Positions 25,507 to 34,412 of a stretch of 64,000 nucleotides of DNA are shown here, in pieces. A program made the position numbers and the translations under genes. Position 1 is the first letter of the stretch, and the number at the start of each line of letters is the position of its first letter. The notes below the pieces were generated by a model. That model worked only from the letters and a program-made list of their open reading frames with translations, was not told where the DNA came from and searched no databases. The DNA is from DDH964 sp963806685. Its GTDB lineage: Bacteria; Desulfobacterota; Desulfuromonadia; Desulfuromonadales; DDH964. The stretch lies in NCBI GenBank assembly GCA_963806685.1, contig CAWDZB010000012.1:62001-126000 (forward strand), given 5' to 3'.

Positions 25507-26511
25507 TCAGCTCTCCAACAGGTTGACCAGGGTGCGCCCCCGCAGCTGCCCGGCGAGGATCGCCTCGATCGCCGGCTCCAGGGCTTGCAGGGTGACCTCG
25601 GTGACGGTCTCTTCCAGATGCGACGGTTTCCAGCTGCCAGCCAGCCGCTGCCAGACCTCCAGGCGCGGGCCTGCCGGGCACTGCACCGAATCGATCCCCA
25701 GCAGGCTGACCCCGCGCAGGATGAAGGGAAAGACGTTGACCGGCAGGTCGGGCGCCCCGACGAGCCCGCAGCAGGTTACCACCCCGCCGTAACGGGTTGC
25801 CTTGAGCACCGCCGCCAGGGTGGTGCCACCGACGACGTCGACCGCACCGGCCCAGCGCTCCTTCAGCATTGGCCTCTCGGCCCCCTCGACCACGGTCTGG
25901 CGGTCGATCACCTCGCTCGCCCCCAGGTCCCTGAGATAACTTTCCTCGCTCGCCTTGCCGGTGGCGGCGACTACGCTGTAGCCGGCCTTGGCCAGTATTC
26001 CCACGGCGATGCTGCCGACGCCGCCGGTCGCCCCGGTGACGAGGATCTCGCCGGCTTCGGGCCCGACCCCGGCGGCGGCCAGGCGGTAAACCGACAGACC
26101 GGCGGTAAAACCGGCGGTGCCGAAGACCATGCTCTCGCGCAGGGTCAACCCGGACGGTAGCGGCACGGCCCAGGCGGAGGGAACCCGGACGTACTGGCCG
26201 AAGCCGCCTGCGGTATTCATGCCCAGGTCGTAGCCGGTTACAATCACCTCGTCGCCGGACTTAAAGCGCCCGGAGGCGTCCTCCTCCACCACCCCCGCGG
26301 CGTCGATCCCCGGCGTGTGCGGGTAGCTCTTGGTCACCCCGGGACGGCCGGTGGCCGAAAGGGCATCCTTGTAGTTCAAGGACGAGTAATGGACGCGCAG
26401 CAGGAGTTCCCCGGGGGGGAGATCATTGACCGAGCGCTTAACGATCCGGCGTTCGAAGCTCTTGGGTGCGGTCTCGCTGACCACCATGGCACTGAAAGTC
26501 CCGAGAGACAT
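25507..26511 (-). CDS. YhdH/YhfP-family NADPH-dependent oxidoreductase (acrylyl-CoA reductase-like)
   Basis: 334 residues from the ATG at 26511, which has AAAGGAG upstream; an in-frame extension is not supported. MDR-fold enzyme without the zinc ligands. The Rossmann motif is 'VTGATGGVGSIAVGILAKAG' near 152-171, with 'SSLNYKDALSATGRPGV' and 'TPGIDAAGVVEED' near the start, typical of the YhdH group that reduces acrylyl-CoA or quinone-like electrophiles. The divergent HxlR regulator and the palindromic array between them suggest electrophile-inducible control. It is first in an operon with the crotonase. Confidence 0.9.
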   Translation of the reverse strand: MSLGTFSAMVVSETAPKSFERRIVKRSVNDLPPGELLLRVHYSSLNYKDALSATGRPGVTKSYPHTPGIDAAGVVEEDASGRFKSGDEVIVTGYDLGMNTAGGFGQYVRVPSAWAVPLPSGLTLRESMVFGTAGFTAGLSVYRLAAAGVGPEAGEILVTGATGGVGSIAVGILAKAGYSVVAATGKASEESYLRDLGASEVIDRQTVVEGAERPMLKERWAGAVDVVGGTTLAAVLKATRYGGVVTCCGLVGAPDLPVNVFPFILRGVSLLGIDSVQCPAGPRLEVWQRLAGSWKPSHLEETVTEVTLQALEPAIEAILAGQLRGRTLVNLLES

Positions 26512-26644
26512 GGGCAGGCTCCTTTCGGGTGAAATAGGGATGACGATCGGCTCACGCCCGGCGGGCCTGTTCATTCTGCCATAGCGGGCCGCTTCGGCAA
26601 GCAACTCCGGGTTCAGCCGATCAGGGCTTGTCCAACCTTAGAGG

Positions 26645-26690
26645 GATACTATATACTTTGCAAGTACGTACCTTTTCGGTAGGTAGTATC
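26645..26690. promoter_or_regulatory. Nested inverted repeats: probable HxlR operator region
   Basis: Three nested symmetries occur: GATACTA (26645-26651) with TAGTATC (26684-26690); TACTT-TGC-AAGTA (26654-26666); and ACGTACC-TTTTC-GGTAGGT (26666-26684, one mismatch). They lie between the divergent YhdH and HxlR genes, where HxlR-type repressors usually bind. Confidence 0.6.
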
Positions 26691-26728
26691 TAAAAAGGGT
26701 ACCAATGCACATCTCAAGGAGTCCCACC

Positions 26729-27094
26729 ATGCCCCCAACACCCCAGCCCGAACCTTACCAGTGTCCGGTGGAAATCACCCTGAGCGTCATCGGCGGCAAG
26801 TGGAAGGCCGTCATCCTCTGGCACCTGAGCCACAAGACCCTGCGCTTCAGCCAGCTGCGGAGGCGTCTGCCGGGCGTCACCCAGAAGATGCTGACCCAGC
26901 AGTTGCGTGAGCTGGAACGGGACGGTCTGCTCCATCGCGAGGTCTTTGCCGAGGTGCCGCCGCGGGTCGAATATTCGCTTACCGACCTGGGCTGGACGCT
27001 CAAACCTCTGCTGAGCCGGATGTGCGAATGGGGCAAGGAATTCTCTGCGGGGCAGGAATCCCCCGGGGAGGCGGAAAGCAGACGGGCCGGTTGA
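26729..27094 (+). CDS. HxlR-family winged-helix transcriptional regulator
   Basis: 121 residues from ATG 26729 with AAGGAG eight bases upstream. The family pattern is complete: 'CPVEITLSVIGGKWKAVILW' at about 11-30, then 'LRFSQLRRRLPGVTQKMLTQQLRELERDGLLHR' forming the helix-turn-helix, and the wing 'VPPRVEYSLTDLG'. A Cys sits in the N-terminal helix as in redox- or electrophile-sensing HxlR proteins (YodB, QorR). It faces the YhdH-like reductase, which it probably controls together with itself. A terminator overlaps its stop codon. Confidence 0.93.
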   Translation: MPPTPQPEPYQCPVEITLSVIGGKWKAVILWHLSHKTLRFSQLRRRLPGVTQKMLTQQLRELERDGLLHREVFAEVPPRVEYSLTDLGWTLKPLLSRMCEWGKEFSAGQESPGEAESRRAG

Positions 27095-27119
27095 AAAGTC
27101 AACCGGCCCGGAATTTATT
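27083..27119 (+). terminator. Terminator overlapping the HxlR stop codon
   Basis: CGGGCCGGTTGA (27083-27094) and TCAACCGGCCCG (27099-27110) pair over 12 bp, followed by GAATTTATT. The stop codon TGA is part of the first arm. Confidence 0.75.
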
Positions 27120-27179
27120 GGAGAAAGGGGGGACAGACGGTCCATCAGCCCCCGGTGGAGGGGGATGACGCCAAGGGGT

Positions 27180-28637
27180 CTAGGGGTTCGGCGTAGATTT
27201 CCACGACGGCTGATCGAGCAGGGAAGGATCGGTAGCGGCAACAACACGGTCTTTCCCTTCGGTTTTTGCCTGGTACATCGCCCGGTCGGCCAGCCGCACC
27301 AACTGCTCGAAGGACTGCAGCTCATTGGGGGAAAAAGTCGAAACGCCGGCGCTGATCGTGACATGCTGGTCATTCATGAAATCGAACCGCAGCTCGCGAA
27401 TGATGGCACACATGCGGCTGGTCATCTCCATGGCCCCCTCCGCCGGAGTGTTGGGCAGGAGGACGGCAAACTCCTCGCCGCCGTAGCGTGCAGGGATATC
27501 GCTCTCGCGAATCACCTCCCGGACCACCCGCCCGATTTTCCGCAACACTTCGTCGCCGCGGGTATGACCGTAGGTGTCGTTGACCCGTTTGAAATTATCG
27601 ATGTCGAAGAAGATCAACGACAGTGGCTGCTGGTGACGCAAGGCGCGGGAGAACTCCTCGTCGAGACGTTCATAGAAGTTCTGATGGGTGAAAAGCCTGG
27701 TCAGACCATCGCGAATGGCCATCTCCTCCAAATACTCCTGGGCGGTCTTCATCGACTCGAAAAGAGAGGCATTTTCCAGCGCATTGGCCGAAATGTTGGC
27801 CACCAGATGGCAGAGATTGTAGACCCGGTCGGTAATGCCTCCCTTGTGGCTGGAAGCGGTTCTCAGGAAAAGGGTGCCGATGGCCGTTGCTTTTTTGATG
27901 ATGGGGACGACAATGATCGATTGGAAAGAGAGTCCCGAGACATACTGACGCACCGGAGCCATCAGAGGATCGTTCTGGAAATCATTGAGGGCGATCGCCT
28001 GCCGGGTTTCCAGAGCCGCCCTGATTTCCGGATAGCGACTCATCTCCAACCTGATTTCCGAATCGTTCCCCAGGTCGGTGCTCGCCTTGACCACCAGCTC
28101 TCCGTTACTGTCCATACCGACAATCGAGCACCGGGCAACCTCGATCACCAGCGACATCCTGGCGACAATCATCTGCAGGATTTTCATCGGATTGCGAACG
28201 GCAGAGATGGAGTTGGTAAGTTCAAGCAGCATCATCAAGTCGCGATATTCCAGGCCGGAGTAGTAACGAGTGGCGTTCAGGTGCGTATCGATGCGTGCCA
28301 AAACCTCCGGAAGGTAGAGCGGCTTGGTCAGGTAATCATCGGCACCAGCCTGCAGGCCCAACACGATCTCGCTTCTTTTGGTGCGGGAGGTAACCAGGAT
28401 TATCGGGGTGGTTTTGGTTTGTTCCGACGCCTTTAGCTCCCTGCAGACATCGATGCCGCTGCGTCCCGGCATCTCGATGTCAAGAATAATCAGATCGGGA
28501 CGGATATCGGGCATCATCTTGATCGCCTCCTCGCCGGAGGTCGCCTCGAAAACCTGGTAACGGTCCTGGAGCGCATCTTTGAGGAGTTCCCGGAAGAACC
28601 TGTCGTCGTCCACCACCAGAACTTTTTTCTCGTCCAT
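27180..28637 (-). CDS. Response regulator diguanylate cyclase (REC-GAF-GGDEF)
   Basis: 485 residues from ATG 28637 (AAGGAA upstream; a TTG one codon earlier is less likely). Receiver domain at 1-120 with acidic 'VVDDDRFF', phospho-acceptor in 'LIILDIEMPG' and Lys in 'LTKPLYLPE'. A GAF-like domain spans about 140-300. The GGDEF domain (about 315-470) has active-site 'RYGGEEF' and an upstream RESD five residues before it, which is an RxxD product-inhibition site. The enzyme therefore should make cyclic di-GMP on phosphorylation. Start and stop are standard; it stands alone, with a long empty stretch upstream. Confidence 0.94.
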   Translation of the reverse strand: MDEKKVLVVDDDRFFRELLKDALQDRYQVFEATSGEEAIKMMPDIRPDLIILDIEMPGRSGIDVCRELKASEQTKTTPIILVTSRTKRSEIVLGLQAGADDYLTKPLYLPEVLARIDTHLNATRYYSGLEYRDLMMLLELTNSISAVRNPMKILQMIVARMSLVIEVARCSIVGMDSNGELVVKASTDLGNDSEIRLEMSRYPEIRAALETRQAIALNDFQNDPLMAPVRQYVSGLSFQSIIVVPIIKKATAIGTLFLRTASSHKGGITDRVYNLCHLVANISANALENASLFESMKTAQEYLEEMAIRDGLTRLFTHQNFYERLDEEFSRALRHQQPLSLIFFDIDNFKRVNDTYGHTRGDEVLRKIGRVVREVIRESDIPARYGGEEFAVLLPNTPAEGAMEMTSRMCAIIRELRFDFMNDQHVTISAGVSTFSPNELQSFEQLVRLADRAMYQAKTEGKDRVVAATDPSLLDQPSWKSTPNP

Positions 28638-29424
28638 CAATCCGTTCCTTCAGAAAAGCGCCAACGATATCGCCCGGGGAAAATAGGAATCAACCTTTCA
28701 GGATAGATTGGCTTAGCAGCCCAAACCAGGCGGTGCGCAGATTACGGCAACAGCGTTGTTCTTCTGGCGCTAGGCCACCAGCAAGGCTGCGGCCATTTCA
28801 GCCGAACAACGAACCGGCTTTGGCGCTGACCGAAAACCTTGTGGGGGGGGCAGCCTCGGGATGAAAATTCTCTTCCCTGGAGGCGAACACCCTCAACTGT
28901 CCCCAGAGCGCCTTCCGGAAACGACCTTCGGTGGATCAGGTCGAGATGCAACTAGCCGGTTTCATTTTACTATCTAAATCTGAAAAATCTCTCAAAGAAT
29001 TCACCCGAACGCTCAATTAGCCTGCGGAAACTTCCTCGAACAATTTCGGCATAGTTTTTCCGGTGGGTACCGGGCGGGCATTTCGATAAAGGAAAGCCCC
29101 CCCTCCGGCCAGGAACAAAGGCAGCCTCATCTGGCCTCGACACGGGGCCGACCTTTACCGTCTGGAGGTGCAAAGAGCACACAAAATCGGGACCAACAAG
29201 GGAGCTCCGCGTAAGGAAAGCTCCGTTTGCCACGGGAGTGCAGCTTGCGTTTCCCTATGTTTCATGCTAGGTATGAGGGCCGTTCAGGCCGGGATTTTGC
29301 CTCCTGAAAATTTGTCAGAGTTGCCGGGCAGGCATCTTCGGTTACGGGGGAAGGCGGATCTCCCCGCCCGGGTCTATCTCGATTTCCAAGCGGCCCCAGC
29401 CGCTTTTCTGCTTTGGAGGCTACC
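28638..29424. other. Large intergenic region between divergent cyclase and plsY
   Basis: About 785 bp. I see no gene, tRNA or clear regulatory motif; short frames lack ribosome sites. It contains a GGAGCT/AGCTCC hairpin near 29202-29225 and a run of eight G near 28845. It should hold promoters for the genes on both sides. Confidence 0.5.
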
Positions 29425-30012
29425 GTGAGCCTTGCCCTGTTGCTGCTGGCTTGTTACCTGATCGGCGCCATCCCCACCGGCGTGATCCTCACCCGGCTCG
29501 CCGGGGTCGGGGATGTCCGCAAATCCGGAAGCGGAAACATCGGCGCCACCAACGTTTACCGGGTGGCCGGGCGCAAATTCGGCATTCTCACCCTGGTCGG
29601 GGACGCCCTCAAGGGCCTGCTTCCGGTGCTCTGGATTGCTCATACCCCCGCCTGGACCCCTTGGCAGGTTGCCCTTGCCGCTGCCGCCACTTTTCTCGGG
29701 CACCTCTACCCGGTCTACCTCGGCTTCAAGGGGGGTAAGGGAGTGGCGACCGCCCTTGGCATCTTCCTCGTTCTTTCCCCCCTCGCGGTGCTGATCGCAC
29801 TGCTGGTCTTCATCGCTATCCTTTGGAAGTGGCGCTACGTCTCGCTGGCTTCGATCTCGGCCGCGGCCCTGGTTCCTTTCCTGGTCGGCGGACTGGAGCG
29901 CTCCCTGCCGCTTTTTGCCGCCAGCCTGTTCATCGCTGGAATGGTCGTCATTCGCCACCGGGCCAACATCGCGAGGCTGCGTGCCGGCACCGAGAGCCGT
30001 TTCCGGGCCTGA
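29425..30012 (+). CDS. plsY: Glycerol-3-phosphate acyltransferase PlsY
   Basis: 195 residues from GTG 29425, with GGAGG five bases upstream; a TTG at 29413 is in frame but overlaps the ribosome site. Five hydrophobic helices. Signature loops are 'SGSGNIGATNVYRVAG' (about 37-52), 'HLYPVYLGFKGGKGVATALG' (about 98-117) and 'IVIRHRANIARL'-like tail. PlsY transfers acyl groups from acyl-phosphate to glycerol-3-phosphate in the inner membrane, the first step of phospholipid synthesis. mltG follows 88 bp later. Confidence 0.96.
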   Translation: MSLALLLLACYLIGAIPTGVILTRLAGVGDVRKSGSGNIGATNVYRVAGRKFGILTLVGDALKGLLPVLWIAHTPAWTPWQVALAAAATFLGHLYPVYLGFKGGKGVATALGIFLVLSPLAVLIALLVFIAILWKWRYVSLASISAAALVPFLVGGLERSLPLFAASLFIAGMVVIRHRANIARLRAGTESRFRA

Positions 30013-30100
30013 CTTTGGAAAGCTTGACGCAGTCGGGAAAAAACTCTAAGTTGGCAGGAAGCTACCCCTTACCCCCGGCCCTTGGGCCGCCCCCCTGGCC

Positions 30101-31093
30101 ATGCCTCGATTGATCAAGATCCTTCTCATCCCCCTGCTTTTGACCGCCCTGGTTGGCGGCCTGCTGGTCGTGCAGTTCCTGGTCACACCGCTCACCCCTC
30201 CATCGGGGACCACGCTCCTCATCCAGCGCGGCGATTCTTTCGCTTCAATCGCCCGGCGTCTAGCCTTGTCCGGAGTGGTTGCCGGCGACCGTTCTCTGCG
30301 CCTGCTCGCCCGTTGGCGCGGCGACGCCGGGCGGGTGCAGGCCGGCGAGTATGCATTTTCCGACCCGGCGACGCCGGGCGCGGTTCTCGACCGCTTGGTG
30401 GCGGGGGACGTGGTAACCACCACGGTGACCATCCCCGAAGGCTGGACGTTGCGGGAGATCGCCGCACGCCTGCATGAAAAAGGGTTGGCCGACCGGTCGG
30501 AGATCCTGCGCCTGGCCGGCGATGCCGAGTTCCTCCATACCCTGGATATCCCGGCGGCAAGCCTCGAAGGCTATCTCTTCCCGGAAACCTACCGCCTCGC
30601 CGCAGGCACGCCGGCGCGGCATATCCTGACGATGATGGTCGACCAGTTCCGGCGCCGGCTTACCCCGGAGATGGTCAGCGCAGCCAAGGAACAGGGCCTG
30701 GACGTCCACCAGTTGGTTACGTTGGCGTCAATCATTCAAAAAGAGGCCGGCAGCGAGGCCGAGATGCCCCTGATCGCCGCGGTTTTCCGTAACCGCCTGC
30801 GTCGCCACATGCCGCTGCAGGCCGATCCGACGGTAATCTACGGCATCGCCGATTTTGACGGCAACCTGACCCGCGCGGATCTTGAAAAGAAAACCCCCTA
30901 CAATACCTACCGCATCGCCGGGCTCCCTCCGGGGCCGATTGCCAGTCCCGGGACCGCGGCCCTGGAGGCGGCGGCCCACCCTGCAGCTGTCGACTACCTT
31001 TATTTCGTCGCCCGCGGCGATGGCAGCCACGTCTTCTCCGCGACATTGGCCGAACACAACCGGGCGGTGCGGCGTTACCAACTGCATCGTTGA
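30101..31093 (+). CDS. mltG: Endolytic murein transglycosylase MltG
   Basis: 330 residues with one N-terminal transmembrane helix (about 5-30). A LysM-like segment 'LIQRGDSFASIARRLALSG' lies near 40-60. The YceG catalytic domain contains 'LEGYLFPETYRL' near 148-159, the catalytic Glu in 'ASIIQKEAG' near 213, 'LQADPTVIYGI' and 'YNTYRIAGLPPGPIASPG'. MltG cuts nascent peptidoglycan strands and sets glycan length at the inner membrane. The protein is complete and of normal length. Confidence 0.96.
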   Translation: MPRLIKILLIPLLLTALVGGLLVVQFLVTPLTPPSGTTLLIQRGDSFASIARRLALSGVVAGDRSLRLLARWRGDAGRVQAGEYAFSDPATPGAVLDRLVAGDVVTTTVTIPEGWTLREIAARLHEKGLADRSEILRLAGDAEFLHTLDIPAASLEGYLFPETYRLAAGTPARHILTMMVDQFRRRLTPEMVSAAKEQGLDVHQLVTLASIIQKEAGSEAEMPLIAAVFRNRLRRHMPLQADPTVIYGIADFDGNLTRADLEKKTPYNTYRIAGLPPGPIASPGTAALEAAAHPAAVDYLYFVARGDGSHVFSATLAEHNRAVRRYQLHR

Positions 31094-31193
31094 TCACCAG
31101 CTGCCGCAAGGCCCTGGTTGGTCAATGCCGCACCCAAAAAAGAAGAGGCACATCCGCCCCCCCAGCCGACTGACTGCCCCTCCCCGCAGCCAC

Positions 31194-31763
31194 TCAAACT
31201 GCCGCCGCCAGCAGGGTTGCCAGCACCTCCTGCCGTACCGCCTCCGGCACCACCAGCCAGATTCTCCGCAAGCCAGCGTGCGGTGCCGCAGCAAGAGACG
31301 TCGCCAGGACCGCGGCGCTCTCGCCCGGAGAGAGCACGCCGTGACCGCTCCCCAAAAGCGGCAGGGCGATGCTGGTCAGGCCGCGCGTGGCAGCCTCCCG
31401 GCAGGCTGCGCTCACCGCCAGGGCAATCGATTCAGGACAACAGGATGGATGCCGGTCGAGATCGTGAATCACCGCCAGCAGCTGCAGGAGGTCGTCCTCC
31501 TCCCGCACGATGACGCTCCCCAGCACCGCCGGCTGAGCCTCCTGCAGCTCGGTCAGCAGGCGCAACGGGTGCTCCGAGGACTCGCGTACGGTCACGCTGG
31601 CCGACAGAATCAGCCAGGTGTCCTCCTCGACGATCCTGGCCGCAACAGGAAAGGGCGGATGGGCCTCCGAGGCCAGGGTCACCTCCAGATGGCCACAGCG
31701 CAGATGCTCGGCCCCGGACTCGTCGATAACCCGCAGCCAGGGGGCATGTTCGCCGCCGGTCAT
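31194..31763 (-). CDS. Macro-domain protein (probable ADP-ribose-related)
   Basis: 189 residues. The C-terminal half contains 'SIALPLLGSGHGVLSPGESA', which matches the phosphate-binding loop of macro domains, preceded by an 'AVSAACREAATRGLTSIAL' helix. The N-terminal half (residues 1-75) does not look like a classic macro-domain start; the usual NAxN segment is not obvious, so ADP-ribose hydrolysis is uncertain. A ribosome-like GGAGCAGGA lies upstream. It is convergent with mltG and downstream of the tRNA on the same strand. Confidence 0.65.
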   Translation of the reverse strand: MTGGEHAPWLRVIDESGAEHLRCGHLEVTLASEAHPPFPVAARIVEEDTWLILSASVTVRESSEHPLRLLTELQEAQPAVLGSVIVREEDDLLQLLAVIHDLDRHPSCCPESIALAVSAACREAATRGLTSIALPLLGSGHGVLSPGESAAVLATSLAAAPHAGLRRIWLVVPEAVRQEVLATLLAAAV

Positions 31764-31941
31764 GAAATTATTCCTGCTCCAAGGGCGCCATTTTCCTATT
31801 CACAGAAATAGTTTAGCAGGTGGGCGACGGCCCCCGGCCTGCTGCCGATCATCTGTACTCTGGGCAACAAGTTTCAGAATGGGGAGAGAGGACAACAGCC
31901 GGGGACGGGCCATTCAAGGAGCCTGAACACTGATTTCCGGT

Positions 31942-31995
31942 CAAAAACAACACAGGCACCTGCGGGACATCCCGCAAGTGCCTGTTTATTTTTTG
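31942..31995. terminator. Hairpin terminator downstream of tRNA-Ala
   Basis: ACAGGCAC.TGCGGGA and TCCCGCA.GTGCCTGT pair over about 15 bp with a 2-base loop. A-rich sequence on the left gives a U-tract (GTTGTTTTT) for the minus-strand tRNA transcript, and TTTATTTTTT on the right serves the plus strand. Confidence 0.8.
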
Positions 31996-32069
31996 GTGGA
32001 GCTGAACGGGATCGAACCGTCGACCTACGCGTTGCGAACGCGTCGCTCTCCCAGCTGAGCTACAGCCCC
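31994..32069 (-). tRNA. tRNA-Ala (anticodon CGC)
   Basis: 76 nt with encoded CCA. Acceptor GGGGCTG pairs with CAGCTCC (one G-U). The D arm is TAGCTCAGCTGGGAGAGC-like, the anticodon arm is ACGCG-TTCGCAA-CGCGT with anticodon CGC, and the T arm contains GGTTCGATCCC. It decodes GCG. A terminator lies directly downstream. Confidence 0.95.
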
Positions 32070-32109
32070 GAAAAAAGCAGCGTCACCTTAACCAAACCGC
32101 TGCCTTTTG

Positions 32110-33936
32110 TCAACGGAAAGCTTTCCCCGCGCTGCCCACCGGCAGCTGGACAATGAAGGCCACTCCGCGTTCCCGGTTCTGAACCTCGATCTCCCCCTGG
32201 TGGTGCTCGACTATCCGGTGGCAAATCGGCAGCCCCAGCCCGGTGCCGTCGGCCTTGGTGGTGAAAAAGGGATTGAAGATGTTGCGCAGCACCTCCAGTG
32301 AAATCCCGCCCCCGGTATCCACCACTTCCACCGCCACTGCCGGTTCGCCGCGAAGCTTGCTCAGGTAGGCAAGCACCCTCAGTTCCCCCCCCACCGGCTC
32401 CATCGCCTGGCGGGCATTGTCCACCAGGTTGATCAACACCTGCCGCAGCTTTTTCTCGTCCCCCTGGATCACCGGCAACGACTGGCTGATGTCGACCACC
32501 GTTTTGATCCCCGCCCGTTCCAGACTATCCCCAGTCAGGACAAGGGCGGAATCGATCACCTCGGCAAGCTGGCACTCCGAAAAGCAGAGCATGTTCTTCT
32601 GGGAAAACGCCAGGATGTCGACCAGCAGCCCTTCCATGCGCTGGACTTCACGAGCGATGATGCTGGCGTATTCCTGTTCCCGGCTGTCGCTGGGCAGGGA
32701 CCGGAACAGTCGCTGGGAAAAACCACCGATGGCCACCAGCGGATTCTTCAGTTCGTGGGCGACCGAGGCCGCCATTTCGCCGAGGACCGCCATCTTTTCC
32801 CCCTGGATCAGGCGTTCCTGGGTCTCCCGCAACTCCTGGTGAGCGGTTTCAAGGCGTTGCACCAGCATTGAATTTTCCATCGCCGCCCCGGCCTGGTTGG
32901 CGAAAAGTTCCAGAAACCGCAGCCGCCCTGGGGAAATCGGTGCAGGAGCGGATGGGTTGTCGACCACCAGCAGGGCCAGGATGCGGTTGCGACCGATCAG
33001 GGGCGCACAGGCATAGCTTGTCAGCCCAATTTCGGGAGGGAAGATTGTTACTCCCTCTCCTTCGGCCACGTAACGGACGCTCTCCTCCCGGACCGCGCGA
33101 GCCAGTGGATTCTGTTCCTCGTCAAGGGCAAACCGCAGGCTCATCACCTGGCGGCAAAAGGTCGTCTGGTACTGAACCTCACGGGACGCCGAATGGACCT
33201 CGGCATGCTCCCAGCCGTGTCCCTCCACCGGCAAAATCGAGGCCGCCGTTTCCCGGGTCACGCCGAGGATCCCCTGCAGGGTGCCGCTGCGCTCGTTGAC
33301 CATGAACAGCATCGCCCGCTCGAAACCGCCCCCGTCCGGAAGGGTGGCCGCCGAGAGGATCAGGTGCATCAATTTGTCGAGCCGCAGCGTTCCGTGCATC
33401 GCCCGCGACAGCCGGTAGAGGAGGGAAATCTCCCGGAACTTGCGGTCGTTTTCAGCCGACAGGGCCTGCCACTGGCGAAGGTTGCCGGTGTCGGCCTCTT
33501 CCGGCGGCACACTGGCCAGCAGCACCGCCAGAAAATCGGCGACCGCCTCGACTTCCTTCGTTTGGGCGGAGGTCAGAACCTTGCCGCGGGCCGGCTTGAT
33601 CACCAGAACGCCATGCTGTCCCAGGGAGGAGGCGAGCGGGGAAAACCATCGCCCCGATCGTTCCTGACAATGCCCCGCACGCAGCACCAGCCCGGCATGG
33701 CTGCCCGCCACGCGCATCTGGCACGGAAGCAGGCGGGCTGGACCGGCTGCACCTATTTGCTGGTGAAAGGTCTTGTGGTCGGGGGATAAAAGCAGGAGCT
33801 GGCTCTCCAGGAGGGAGAGCCGGCGTTTGATCAGGCGGAGGATGTTCTGCAGCGCGCGGGGGCGATCGTCGGCACCGCTGTTGGCAATCCGGACGGCACC
33901 GTAAAGCAACTGGTACGAGCTGGACTCCTTGGTCAT
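32110..33936 (-). CDS. Cytosolic GAF-domain sensor histidine kinase
   Basis: 608 residues without membrane segments. N-terminal region (1-150) is a weakly conserved GAF-like domain. A second GAF domain spans about 165-345 ('SLLYRLSRAMHGTLRLDKLMHLIL'). The HisKA box is 'GEMAASVAHELKNPLVAIGGF' near 395-415, the N-box 'LVNLVDNARQAM' near 510, and G boxes 'VVDTGGGIS' and 'TGLGLPICHRIV'. It should phosphorylate an unlinked regulator in response to a soluble ligand. It lies just downstream of the dksA-like gene on the same strand, and its stop is 40 bp from the tRNA. Confidence 0.92.
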   Translation of the reverse strand: MTKESSSYQLLYGAVRIANSGADDRPRALQNILRLIKRRLSLLESQLLLLSPDHKTFHQQIGAAGPARLLPCQMRVAGSHAGLVLRAGHCQERSGRWFSPLASSLGQHGVLVIKPARGKVLTSAQTKEVEAVADFLAVLLASVPPEEADTGNLRQWQALSAENDRKFREISLLYRLSRAMHGTLRLDKLMHLILSAATLPDGGGFERAMLFMVNERSGTLQGILGVTRETAASILPVEGHGWEHAEVHSASREVQYQTTFCRQVMSLRFALDEEQNPLARAVREESVRYVAEGEGVTIFPPEIGLTSYACAPLIGRNRILALLVVDNPSAPAPISPGRLRFLELFANQAGAAMENSMLVQRLETAHQELRETQERLIQGEKMAVLGEMAASVAHELKNPLVAIGGFSQRLFRSLPSDSREQEYASIIAREVQRMEGLLVDILAFSQKNMLCFSECQLAEVIDSALVLTGDSLERAGIKTVVDISQSLPVIQGDEKKLRQVLINLVDNARQAMEPVGGELRVLAYLSKLRGEPAVAVEVVDTGGGISLEVLRNIFNPFFTTKADGTGLGLPICHRIVEHHQGEIEVQNRERGVAFIVQLPVGSAGKAFR

Positions 33937-33976
33937 TCCCTATCCGGGGATCTGGGGACTGCGAGGAGTGAAGCGA

Positions 33977-34333
33977 TCACCCGATTTTTTCCTGCCGCTC
34001 CTGCTCGGTCTTGCACTCGATGCACAGAGTGGTCACCGGGCGGGCCTTGAGGCGCGCCTCGCCGATTTCTTCCTCGCAATTCTCGCAGATGCCGAATTCG
34101 CCGGCCTCGATCCGCTCCAGAGCCTCGCGGATCTTCATGATCAGCTTGCGTTCCCGGTCACGGATACGGAGTTCGAAATTGCGGTCCGATTCCAGCGACG
34201 CCCGGTCGGTCGGATCGGGGAAGTTGGTCTTTTCGTCGGTCATTTCGGAGACCGTCTTGCCGGCCTCCCGCAACAGGTCTTCGAGTTGCTCCTGAAGGAT
34301 GTTCCGGAATTCCTCGATTTTGGCCTTCTCCAT
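33977..34333 (-). CDS. DksA/TraR-family zinc-finger protein
   Basis: 118 residues. A coiled-coil N-terminal half (1-70) includes 'NFPDPTDRASLESDRNFELRIRDRERK', in which acidic residues correspond to the DksA tip. The C-terminal C4 zinc finger is 'CENCEEEIGEARLKARP' with 'CIEC'. DksA works in the RNA polymerase secondary channel with ppGpp to adjust stable RNA and amino-acid promoters. The length and Cys pattern are standard for the short deltaproteobacterial form. It is followed by a kinase gene 40 bp on. Confidence 0.93.
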   Translation of the reverse strand: MEKAKIEEFRNILQEQLEDLLREAGKTVSEMTDEKTNFPDPTDRASLESDRNFELRIRDRERKLIMKIREALERIEAGEFGICENCEEEIGEARLKARPVTTLCIECKTEQERQEKIG

Positions 34334-34412
34334 GCGACAACTCCCTTAGTCCCTGAGAATTGAAGTAAATTAAATGAAACCCGGATTTTTGTCAACCGAA
34401 TAGGCCGGAAAC

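Noticed and set aside
28638..29424. Possible riboswitch or small RNA in the long gap before plsY
   Set aside because: No known motif blocks or strong promoter/terminator pair could be found by eye.
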